Source: Adiantum capillus-veneris
Taxonomy: Eukaryota > Streptophyta > Polypodiopsida > Polypodiales > Pteridaceae
Assembly (NCBI GenBank): GCA_014529385.2
Contig: CM043947.1
Coordinates: 128,122,891 to 128,186,890, forward strand
Length of the DNA stretch: 64,000 nt
Reading direction: 5' to 3'
The translations under genes and the position numbers were made by a program. A model generated the notes under the pieces. It saw only the letters and a program-made list of their open reading frames with translations, was not told the DNA's origin and made no database searches. This document shows, one piece after another, positions 23,641-33,948 of this stretch. Each line of letters starts with the position of its first letter. The stretch's first letter is position 1.

Positions 23641-24723
23641 TGCCCGTCATGGATTTTCTACACGTCATGGATTTGGTGCGATTGTATACGAGTGAATATT
23701 CATGTGTGCTTTAAGATCACAATGGTGTCATGATTTTGTGAGAGCCCAAGGGAGAGGGAGCGTTTTGCGCGTGCACACACACACACATCGAGTGTTGTGC
23801 TTGGTGAAGCTGTCCAAATGCTCGCACAGGCAAACACATTGAGCCGCTAAGCACTCACACTCTCTCTCTCTCTCTCTCTCAGCCTTCAAGTATATCTATC
23901 CGCTGCTAAGAGGGGGACTAGTGTTGATGGCGGTGCTCCTGGTTTACTGGTTGAAGTTGCATCGAGGGTTGCAAAATCACCTTCTGCATCATCGTCTTCT
24001 TCTACCTGAGGCCTGAGTCCTACTGACACAAGAGCTACCTAGCGTTTCCCTGGCCAAGCAGTGAGCACGCATCATTTTGGGGTGGGTGGTAACGACAACA
24101 TCATCCATGGTGTTGAGGCCCCTCAGACCTTAAAAGGAGTAACGGGCTGGATGCAGTAGGAATTTTCCCTTGAACCTGAATTTTCATTCCATGCAGACAA
24201 TGGCACATGGTCCTGTACTCTAGTACACTGAGTCCAGCTGGACTACACACCACAAGAGTGCAAGTAATCTTTCAAAACAAAAGTGCAAGTAATCTACACA
24301 CCACAAGAGTGCAAGTAGTCTTTCAACTCATTGGCACAGATGAATCCATGCATTAAGATGGAGTTTGACATCTTGGCAAAATTCACTCCGGCCTTGAGTC
24401 TGCTGATTATTCATTGTGCTTGAAAGATTCATTGTGATTATAATGATTAAAGGAAACTGCGATCTTAATCATTAAATATTTTGAGTGAATTGTCAAGCCT
24501 AGGGACTTGCTACGCGCCGTGTGCGAGCCACAAAGGCTCCTAGCACACAGTCATACAACAGACAAGCTCACAAGGAAGAACGGTGTGTCACTCACCTTCT
24601 TGCGTAGTTGCAAATGAAGGATTCCCACGCCGAGAAGAAGAGGGAGACGCCGCTACGCCGCGCTCAACCGCCTCGCCGCCGTCGTGCCGCCGCAACGCTC
24701 GATCGCACACACACTCTCACACA

Positions 24724-24757
<34 letters not shown>

Positions 24758-25445
24758 AGGAGATGGTGAAGGAGAAGGTGGAGATGGAGCAAGAGCAGCT
24801 TCTATTGCACAATGAGAGAATGACTCAATTTTAGGTTTAATTGGCTTTTATGTGAGCTCACCCCATTCACACTTGGGCGCCCATGCTTAGCCAACTAACC
24901 CTAGCATGTTCGTGTTAGAGTGCGCCTCTCATCGGCGATCACTCTACCTTCCCCTTTTGGACCGACAAGCCCGGTGCCTGACTCTACTTAAATAAATAAT
25001 ACAGTTATGGTGTCCGCCGTAGGCGATAGGGTGTCCGTGAACCACGAGGGTTAACATGAATTAAGGACCGGTTAGAGTTCATTGTCGATCATTTAATGTG
25101 TTGAATGGGTCATAATTAGATATAGCTTGATTAAGAGTAGCTATTTATTTGTTCTGATTTAATAGAAAAGGTGGTATAGTGGAATCATAGCAATGAAAGG
25201 GTCTTAACATTTCGAGTGTTGGATATGTTTGTAAAAGTGAGATTTTATTTGGTTGAAAATCATGATAGGCAAGACAGACTTTGTTTAATTTTTGTAAATT
25301 TTGTCTTGAAGTTTATCTCTCCTCCTCTCCCATAGTGTCTTTTGACACTTTTCCTCTCTCTATAGTTGTTGTCTCTCTTTGACTCACACTTACCTCTCTA
25401 AAAGATACTTTTCTCTCTCTATCTCTCTGCTCTCTTTGATTCATG

Positions 25446-25488
<43 letters not shown>

Positions 25489-25741
25489 CCATCTTGGTAC
25501 TTATCTATATAAATCCTTCTTGTCAGGTTAAACCTGCTATACCTCTAGTTGATGCTTTTTCTTGCTGCATATGTGACCTTGTTTCCTCTTGCTGCTGAGT
25601 CAAGGCCCAGGGTGTTCACTTTCACTCGCTCCATTATCGCTTCGCAACCATGGATCACAACATGGCCGGTTTGTCTTTCTCAACTTATTAAAGAGTATCT
25701 TGTTTGTCGAGCATGAGATTATTGGATACCTCGAGTGATTA
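23641..25741. other. Gene-free stretch before the Helitron-like element
   Basis: CACACCACAAGAGTGCAAGT is repeated near 24248 and 24298, separated by a related copy. (CT)n tracts occur at 23858-23880, 24724-24740 and 25447-25481. No protein family is recognised. The 5' end of the Helitron-like element is probably here, but I could not place it. Confidence 0.5.
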
Positions 25742-27348
25742 GTGAATGCAAATGTTGTGATCTTTGATTTTGAGGAAGATGCATCTAATAATCTCCATGG
25801 CAAGAATGTTCACCATTCTTGCTCTAAGCTAAGTGATGATTGTGTGTCACCTCATATTGAAACACATCCAGTCACTGCGCGTCAAAATAAGTTGTCTCCC
25901 TGTCCCAAGTTACGTAAAACTCCTGCATCTTCTTTGAAGAAAGTGTTGAGACTTGTTCGAGGTAATTGTGACTTACCAATCTTTCTGTGTTGCATTAAGG
26001 TGGCATGCAAAAAAATGGTTTGACTTGTCCTTTTCTTGGATAGGTAAAGCAAATAGAGCTTTGCATGAAGATAACGCTTTCTGTACCACAGCGAACACAG
26101 ATTTTTCTATTGAAGATTTTCCTAATATCGAGAGTTTTAACTCCCAATTAGCTTTGGTGCCTTCTTTAAAACCATTGCTTATATCTGAATTGTCAGAGAA
26201 TACCACTTCTTGGTTTGCTATAGAGGGGAAGGTGTTGTCGTGGTATGGCACTTACAAAATTCAAAAGGGTGGCTATGGTCGCTTCCTTAGGGCAGATTTG
26301 CTAGATAAAGAATCTAAACACACTATAGCTTTTGTGGTATTGAAATTTACATTTCAAATTTTGTGGATCTCTTTGAAGTGGGTGATTATGTTCGTTTAGA
26401 AGGAGCTTCTTTGAAGAAAAAGGTTGGGAGGGATGGAGGGACTAGCTCATGGAGCTTGCATGCAGATGCCACAACATTATTGGTGAAGACAACCATTTCG
26501 ACTATTCTTTGGTTCTCTATCATGAGCATAGGATTAGAGAGCTATTGGCTGCGCCCACATCAGTCTTGGCTCAATTTATCTCGAGAGTCGCCTTCACAAT
26601 GGTGGTGAAAGTAGAGACTACCACTAAAAGTGATGGGACTTTTAATTGTCGCTTTACAATAGCTGACGGGCCTCCAATTATTGATAGAGCAAGTGTGAGT
26701 CTTCTTCACATCAACTTCACTATCTTTTTGTCTTCCACTCATTGCTAATGGCTCCTATTTTACCTCTTGTAGTTGTTGTTTGTGCCTTCTAGGCGTGTAG
26801 ATTACCAGAACATTGTGAATGTGATCAACGACCTTGGATACTACTCGTGTGTGGCACATAATATCAACGTGTTCAAGCAACAAAAAAACACTTTGTCCAT
26901 TGTAGATGCTACTATCTTATTGCCATTGCCTCCTAGCTTAGAATCGCTCTTTCGACAGCATCTATCTCAACAAGTATCTAATTCAAGATTTGGAAAGAAG
27001 GTAGTAGACTATTCTTGTTAATTTTTGTTGCTGTCTTTTTTATGCTAAGTGATGTTAAGGTTTTTCTAGATCTTTGGCACATTAGAAATAGTCAACCTCA
27101 ATAGCCTTGAAATTCAATATGCATGTGAGACTTGCAAACGAACGAATGTGAGTCGTGAAGTCTTGAATCCATTTTGCTACACATGTGGAAAGCTTTCCAC
27201 AATATTTAAGACCCCTGCATTGCAAGAAAAGCTAATTGCTCAAGGAGGAGATCCTGTCACTCTCAATCTACAAGGCGGAATTGTGGATGTTGTGCCTGGT
27301 CTTGCAAAACCATTCATGCACCTGTATGAACCAATCTTCTGGATTTAA
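25742..27348 (+). pseudogene. RPA70-like single-stranded DNA-binding protein (Helitron-associated, decayed)
   Basis: Four exons can be traced: up to 25961 (donor GTAATT), 26044-26694 (donor GTGAGT), 26773-27000 (donor GTAGTA) and 27070-27348, with AG acceptors at 26042, 26771 and 27068. Exon 2 carries an OB-fold like RPA1 DNA-binding domain A: WFAIEGKVLSWYGTYKIQKG, then FLRADLLDKESKHTIAFVVL and VDLFEVGDYVRLEGASLKKK. Exon 4 carries a CX2C...CX2C zinc ribbon (CETCKRTNVSRE, FCYTCGK) as in RPA1 domain C. Frameshifts near 26355 and 26450 break exon 2. RPA-like genes are known cargo of Helitrons, where the protein is thought to bind single-stranded transposition intermediates. The Rep/helicase gene follows about 0.5 kb downstream on the same strand. 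Confidence 0.75.
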
Positions 27349-27849
27349 AAGCTTCTTTGCCAGGTTTAAAGAAAGTTGGCACTTTTGAGATAGACAAGCG
27401 AGGATTCTTGAGTGACTTCAAAAGCGCATGATCCTGGTGCCCTTTCATCACTTGAAAATCTCCAAGGATTCGAACTATTCACTACTGCTATGTCTTAGTA
27501 ATCTAACAGCCAAAAGCTTCTTCCTGGTACTCTTCCTTTATCCATTTCCCTAACTAAATCGAAGTTTTAGAGGATAAAATACATATTTTTTAGGTGATGG
27601 CTTTTGTCCCTAACATATTGAGTGAAAATAGGCAAAAGATTTCCCTTGACATGGAATTTTTGTCTCATCTTCCTGGCAATGATGATGTTTGTGAAAGAAG
27701 TATTGTATCTTTTTGGGTTAAGTTTGTGTAAAGATGCAATGGAAGATAGAATTTTGGAGTTGATTATGCAAAATATTTTGGCTAATGATATTGATACCAT
27801 TTTTGTTTGGGTTTCTCCGTAGCATATTAACACAAATGTAAGTGTTTTT

Positions 27850-29114
27850 TTACTCAAAAAAATTATGCATTCTCTCTTGGAAACACGATCCACTTCAAAG
27901 ATCTTATCCATGCACTTGGTTGGATTGGTAAATATGGTGATGTGGGTGTTCATTCCTCTTCACAAATGCATGAAATAGTTATGTTGCAAACAAAAGGAAA
28001 ATGTCTTTGGGTTCCTCTCTCTTTGAAACGTGTGAAATATGTGGGATGCGTGTGGACAGAACAAGCAACAAGTGTTTTGCTAGCTCCAATTCGAGAGAGT
28101 CCGTGTGCAAACGGACTTGAAATTACTGCGAGCTTCCAAGCCTTGCACGGGGCTTCCTATACAAAGAAGCAAATTCAATCAAAAATATATAGTATTTGGA
28201 AAAAACAAAACATTACTCACACTTCCCACACTTCTCATTCACACTCTTCACGATTTGCAAAAGCTATACAAGACACACCTTCTTTCTCTTGTGGTTGTTG
28301 TGGTTCTTTGGTTTTTTGCTCGAGCATGCGATCTCTTTCATCTAATGAGTTGACATGTCTAGCAAGGTTTAAAAACTTGTCAAATATTGGCTCGCATGTT
28401 GATCTTCAAGTCTGCAAGACTTGCAAAACAGCGTTACAGAAGAACATCAAGCCACTCTTTTGCATGCATGGGTTAATGACATTCGACTCAAAAATTCAAA
28501 GTGTGCACCAACTAAATCTCCTAGAGCGTCGGCTTGTGTCTCTACGAACACCTTTTGCTCAAATAAGAGAGCTTACATTTGAAGGCCAACTTGGGTTGCG
28601 AGGAAGTGTAGTAAATGTCATGCCCAACTTGTCTAAAGTCGAAAATATGTTGCCACATTTTGCAGACGACCAAGCTACAATGCTCGTAGAGATTAAGCAA
28701 AATCTTGAGCATCATCATGCTTTCCTCAGTGGTGTTGTGTGTCCCGCATGTGTTATGAAAGCATCGAATGACCTTGTGAAAACACCTTTATATATTCAAC
28801 ATGGGACAACAATCAATGACTCATGGGTTGATGTATTTGTACTTAAGGCAGACCCTATAACATGTGTTGGTGAAAATGATGTTTATGACTCGATGGATCC
28901 TTGTGACACTTTGTTGCACAATGTTTACACACCCAATCAAGTGGTGGACCATAATGCACATGTGAGTAGTGTCACCCCTTGTGAAGGATTTAGTCCTTTA
29001 AGCATTTTTGATGACGAGAATTGCAAAGAGTTGTCATTCCCAACACTATTTTTTGGCCATACAAGGAAATATTTTTTGTTGGCAAAACAAAGTTATCAAA
29101 AAGTGGTGCAATAG
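27850..29114 (+). pseudogene. N-terminal part of Helitron Rep/helicase with DUF6570-like domain
   Basis: The frame is open from about 27858 to an in-frame TAG at 29112-29114. A Cys-rich patch (CGCCGSLVFC, CKTCKTALQ) precedes LNLLERRLVSLRTPFAQIRE and GLRGSVVNVMPNLSKVENMLP, the conserved core of DUF6570, which sits upstream of Rep in many Helitron-like proteins. No ATG is needed here because the protein continues from upstream. The 27600-27850 region is coding-like but frameshifted. The Rep domain continues in the same frame after the TAG. Confidence 0.75.
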
Positions 29115-30459
29115 GAATTGAAAAATGAAGATAGGCACTTTGCTTCTGATATTAAAAACATTTTCTTTAAAACAATGAAAATTGTAATGGCAAAAGTCTT
29201 GGGCTCTATATGGGTTCAACTTCGAAAAGGGAAACTTCAAGGTCGTGAACTTCAAGCAAAAGATGTGCAATCTACAACTAATAAAGAGCAATTGCTTTCA
29301 TCTCAACTTGGCTATCATGACTTTGAGACGGTGAGAACATCTGTTGATTATAAGGAAAAACTTAAACGTAATGTTTTTGCAATGATTTGGCAATTGGGTC
29401 AGCCCACATTTTTCCTTACTTTTCATGTGCTGAACAAAGATGGAAACCCCTCAAAAATTGCTTGTCTGCCTTAAATCCCCAAATCGTGGAGGTTGAGTAC
29501 TCAAATTCAATCAGTTATGTTTGAGCATTGGTGCGGTCAGACCCTCTTACAACTGCAAGATACTATGTGCATAGATTCAAAGAAATGAAAAAAGAGCTAA
29601 AGCGCAACAAACACTTGCTTGGTGAAGTAGTGGCATGGACTACTTTTTTGTCACTGAATTTCAACATAGAGGTAGTCAACATGATCATGGATTGGTTTGG
29701 ATTAAGGACGCACCTGAATTTTGCAGTGCACCAGCCGACGAAATAATAAAGTTTGTTGACTTGTATATGAGCACGAGCAAAGATGAACTAAAAGAAATGC
29801 TTGCATCTATTCAAATGCATTCTCATCACAAAACATGCAAAAAATGCAATTCTTTGTGTAGATTTGGCTTCCCGCGGCCACCATCAAGAAAAACAATCAT
29901 TTTGCCTACTCTTGCTATGACTGAATCCAGGAAAAAGTTCCTTATTGAAAAGAAGAACCACATTGATGAGAAAATGCTTGCCTTGCCTCATGACGCTGAC
30001 ATTTCATTCGATGCTTGGCTAGCTATGGTTGGCATGTATGAGAATCTTCACATGGACTCAATTTCTGTAACAATTACTGAACCCACTTTGATCTTAAAGA
30101 GAAAACCAAAGGATATCTATACAAACAATTTTAATAAGCAATTATGTGCTTTGTGGGATGGAAACATTGACATTCAATTCATTTTCAATGGTCATGGTGT
30201 TGCTGCATATTGCACTTCGTATATGACAAAAAATGATACTTCATCAAACAAAGCAACCAAGAACATCTTGAACAATTGTAAAAAGAGCAACCTTCCAACC
30301 CTTGAGAGCTTGAGAAAATTTGGGAGTGCCTTAATCAACACTCAAGAAATGACATCACAACAAGCTACATACATAGATTTGTCCTTGCCTTTGCATAGTG
30401 GAAGTAGACAAATTGTTTTCATCAATGCAGACTTTAGTGCTCAAAGGACATTGTTATAG
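29115..30459 (+). pseudogene. Helitron Rep (HUH) domain, decayed
   Basis: The Helitron_like_N domain starts with VRTSVDYKEKLKRNVFAMIW and QLGQPTFFLTFHVLN (about 29330-29430). After a frameshift near 29475 comes RSDPLTTARYYVHRFKE, and after another near 29630 EFQHRGSQHDHGLVWI. The last is the HUH metal-binding motif; here the pair reads H-D-H, where the middle residue is usually hydrophobic. The candidate catalytic tyrosines are in AAYCTSYMTKN (about 30205). In Helitrons this domain nicks and joins one DNA strand for rolling-circle-like transposition. An in-frame TAG at 30457-30459 precedes the next open block. Confidence 0.82.
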
Positions 30460-31020
30460 AAGCGTAGAGCGATGCTGGATAATTTGCATCCCAAGGACAC
30501 AAAAATTTTCTTCGATGGCCTTGTCACAAAATACACAAAGAGTCCACCAAATTTGGCAAATTTATGTTTGACTGAGTATGCTAGTGAATTCCAAACTATT
30601 TGTGGACGCTTGCAAAAATCCAAAAAACCACAAATCATTAGGTATGCCAACTTTAGTCTTGAGAGAGATGCAGAACGCCACTACCATGAGCTTTGCCTCT
30701 TGTTTCTTCCATTCGTTGGTGATGAGAGCACGTTCGAAACAAACTGCAAGTCGTGCTGTGACTGATTTAACACCAACAATACTGCCATAGCTCAAAACCA
30801 ACAAAAATTTATGAATCTAGAACTGCATGCCCCAAGCACATCAAAGGTAAGTTCAAATACGTCCTCCTCCTCCCACCACAGAGAGGTTTTTAAATATGAA
30901 TTGGGTGTTGATCTTCGGCCTACAAAAAACGCAATAAGATCTTTGCCATTCTTTACAAACCTGGCAATGCCAAATGACGAATACTACTCACTTGTTACAA
31001 GCTTGAACATAGAATAACGA
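30460..31020 (+). pseudogene. Rep-helicase linker of the Helitron-like protein
   Basis: The block continues in the same frame as the Rep part. It contains FDGLVTKYTKSPPNLANLCL, then PQIIRYANFSLERDAERHYH and ELCLLFLPF, words conserved between Rep and helicase in Helitron proteins. A frame change near 30765 and an in-frame TAA at 31015-31017 show decay. Confidence 0.75.
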
Positions 31021-32340
31021 GCCCTCTATGATGACATAATGATTCAAAAACATCTGCAACCAGCCCAATGCATTCACCTCTTCCTCACTGGAGGTGGAGG
31101 GATAGGAAAAACCTTTGCACTGAGAGCTGTAGTTTGGGGTTTGACACGCCACTACAACCTATCTATCGAGGGTGATGTTGAGCTTCCAACCACATTACTG
31201 ATGGCATAAATAGGAAAAGCAGCATTCAATGTTGGTGGCAGTACAATACACTCTGCATTGCGATTGCCTCTTATGACACACATGGGCACAAATATATCCT
31301 CAAAAATCTTGGTTGAGCTCTCAAAGTTGTACAAGAACTTGAAGCTTGTTGTCTTCGATGAAGCCTCCTTAATTGGGAATAGACTTTTAAATGTTATAGA
31401 CACAAGACTCGGTGCAATCAAGGATAACCACATAGAACCATTTGGTGGTTTGGATGTTATCTTCTGTGGAGATCTTTGTCAAGCAAGCCCAATTCAAGAC
31501 CGATGGATATTTAGCGACACACAAAATGCACTTGACTTACTCGCACCATCCTTTTGGCATACTCATGTAAAATGCTACGAGCTAAAGAAAACAATGTGCC
31601 AAGAAAACAAAGAATTCATTGCAATCCTCAACAGAATAAGGAAGGAAAAACACACAAATACAGATGTGGACCTCATTAACACCAACCATAGCAACAAAAT
31701 TTTTGACAAGATCACAACACCGCATTTGTTTTTTACCAACAACTCAAAAAAAATCAACATAACCATCTTGTTTTTGAGAGCCTCGACACACAAGCATATA
31801 CCATACATGCAAAAGACACTCGCCACAAAGCATGCTCGAAGACCCTTATGGTTCCAAATGACGCGCAGTCAACTGCAGGATTGGCCTCGATTCTTGAACT
31901 GAAAGTAGGAATGATCGTGGAAGTTTGCAGTGGTAACATCAACACTAGTGACGGTCTTGTAAATGGTGCAGATGGAACTCTTAGACTTGTGCAAAGTATA
32001 GAAAGCTCCCATATTGCATGGAATGAGTTCTTTGATTCAAAAAAAGGAATAAAACAACAGGAAGAAAATTCACAATTTTTTGACGACTTCATCAACCCCC
32101 TATGGACACCAATTTTCCAGACATCAAAAGAATTCCAGGGACTCGGGAAAAATGCTTTGAATACCATAACAAGAACACAACTCCCCATCCAAGACGCGAA
32201 TGCAAGAACCATCCACAGATCACAAGGCCTAACAATGCTTGCTGTTGCATTTGATCCAAGGGCTATCAATACCCATGGATTGATATACACATCTCTATCT
32301 CATGTCAAAGATCCTACAAATCTATAAATTCTTAATCCAG
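31021..32340 (+). pseudogene. Pif1-family helicase domain of the Helitron-like protein, decayed
   Basis: Walker A reads LTGGGGIGKTF (about 31090-31120), Walker B LVVFDEASLIG (about 31345) and motif III FGGLDVIFCGDLCQASPI (about 31440-31490). Later motifs are VGMIVEVCSGNINTSDGLVN (about 31900-31960) and ARTIHRSQGLTM with YTSLSHVKDPTNL (about 32200-32325). This superfamily 1B helicase unwinds DNA during Helitron transposition. Breaks: TAA at 31207-31209 between Walker A and the next motif, a frameshift near 31850, and TAA at about 32325 where related proteins have Tyr. Confidence 0.88.
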
Positions 32341-32410
32341 TAGCTCCAACACAAATAAGAATCGACGCTACCGTGCTTGCAGAACTTCAAAGACTTGAAA
32401 CAGAGGCCAA

Positions 32411-33016
32411 ATGGGAATACTTAAGACCTTTTCCATTTCCCTAACCGAAACATATCATATTGTCCAATCACTCAACGTTGTTTCCATTCAGAAATACATT
32501 GACCACATCAAAAGAGATCCCAATTTTACAACATTTGACATTCTTTGCTTTGAAGAAACAAAACAGAAACTTGCCTCCAATCTTCTTGCTCCTAAATTCA
32601 ATCACATGCACCACTACAATACATTTGGAATGTGAATCTACTAAAAAACACACATTGCGTTGCAATATGTAAAGACAACTTCGTCCTCTTGCATCGAAAT
32701 CATAGAAACCGTCCTATCCTTCAAAAACAACCATGAATTGCATATACTTTGTGTCTACAAATCACCAAAAGCTTCCACAACTTCATTGATAGTCCTTCTC
32801 AATAGTTTGATTGACTCCTCCACAAGCACAAGAACGAGCATCATTATTGGAGACTTCAACATCCACATCGACCCAACAAATGAACAATACCAGAAAATAG
32901 AGAAGCAATTGCACAAGCATCACTATGAACAAAAAATCCACGACATTACGACCATGTACAACTCAAAACTTGATCACATTTGGCTTAAGAACCCTCCCCT
33001 ATCTTCAGCCGCGTAG
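32411..33016 (+). pseudogene. C-terminal EEP (AP-endonuclease-like) domain of the Helitron-like protein
   Basis: Downstream of the helicase, after a frame change, come VQSLNVVSIQKYIDHIKRD and FDILCFEETKQK, the N-terminal motifs of endonuclease/exonuclease/phosphatase domains. A second block gives LHILCVYKSPKAS, RTSIIIGDFNIHI and YNSKLDHIWLKNP. The GDFN and S-x-LDHI motifs carry catalytic Asp, Asn and His residues of this fold. In Helentrons such a domain follows the helicase. The two blocks are separated by stops near 32635, so the domain is dead. The next-best reading is a fragment of a non-LTR retrotransposon endonuclease inserted here, but its position directly after Pif1 on the same strand favours a Helentron. 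Confidence 0.78.
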
Positions 33017-33948
33017 GCACAAGATACTAATTTCCTCAATACATCTTCTACTCCCAAAATGAATTTTCCCTCCCACCTTGACCTGCCCTCCCCCCCTCCT
33101 CCCACCCGTCAAGATTAGTTGTAACTCCCTCAAAAAGCGTTCTTTGCATTTCTTTTCCTACTTCATACAATACAAAGCATTTCCACCCTGGTCTTCCCAT
33201 AAAACAAACCCTCTTTTGCAACACATGCTCACTCTCCTCACAACATGCATATCTATCGACTACACTTCCGGACTACTCAAATTTGTAATACACATTCTTC
33301 TTCCCACTTTCCTTTTATTTTAAAGTGGCAGGCCTCGTGATTTTGTCACTTGTTCATCTATTACAAACTTTGATTAGATGGCCCTATCCCTAGATACTTG
33401 AATGATAGATGGTATCTAGTGTGAATGATAGATGGTACTTGTGAATCAAAACGGTAATCTAGGGCAAAATATCTGGAAAGGCAAAAAGAAAAATATTTTC
33501 ACAGTTTAGAAATGCCACACAAAACTAAATAGTTTGACAAGCTTGCTTCAAAATCCATGGTCCAAGAGAGTACATAATTTGGCACAATGTGAGTCATAGA
33601 TCCTCTAGAATTGATAGGCTTCTAGTAAGATCTACATAATGCACGTAAAGCAGTGTAAGACCATATTAGGTATTTTGGTAAAAATCTCACATTATGGGAA
33701 TCTCCAAATCGACCGAATTCATGTAATTTGGGAATTTTCCACTTAAAGTGGGAAAAATTGAGGTGTGTGGCTAGTAAATAAAGTGAAAATCTCATAGGAT
33801 TGTGGTGTTGATAAACACCAAAAGTCAAGAGGATGTACAACACATGGATTTGAATAATAACTATAAATTACATAAAACAAAGGAAGATACAAAAAAGATT
33901 TTGTTTACAAATTGACTAGTATAGTCACAATAGAAGCTCCACATAATT
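33017..33948. other. Non-coding stretch between Helitron-like element and DUF7869 gene
   Basis: I see no gene. GAATGATAGATGGTA occurs twice (about 33401 and 33424). The 3' end of the Helitron-like element should be somewhere here. Confidence 0.4.

Larger units (their letters stand above)
25742..33016 (+). mobile_element. Decayed Helitron-like element with C-terminal endonuclease (Helentron plan)
   Basis: The order on the plus strand is RPA70-like gene, DUF6570, Helitron Rep (HUH), Pif1-family helicase, EEP endonuclease. Rep plus Pif1 helicase defines Helitrons. A C-terminal AP-endonuclease-like domain is the mark of the Helentron branch, best known from animals and oomycetes. Stops and frameshifts occur throughout, so the copy is dead. 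The ends given are those of the coding remnants; I could not identify the terminal sequences, which should lie in 23.6-25.7 kb and 33.0-33.9 kb. Confidence 0.8.

Noticed and set aside
32411-33016. Independent LINE insertion after the helicase
   Set aside because: No LINE reverse transcriptase or poly-A tail follows, and the block sits exactly where Helentrons carry their endonuclease. Kept as an alternative only.
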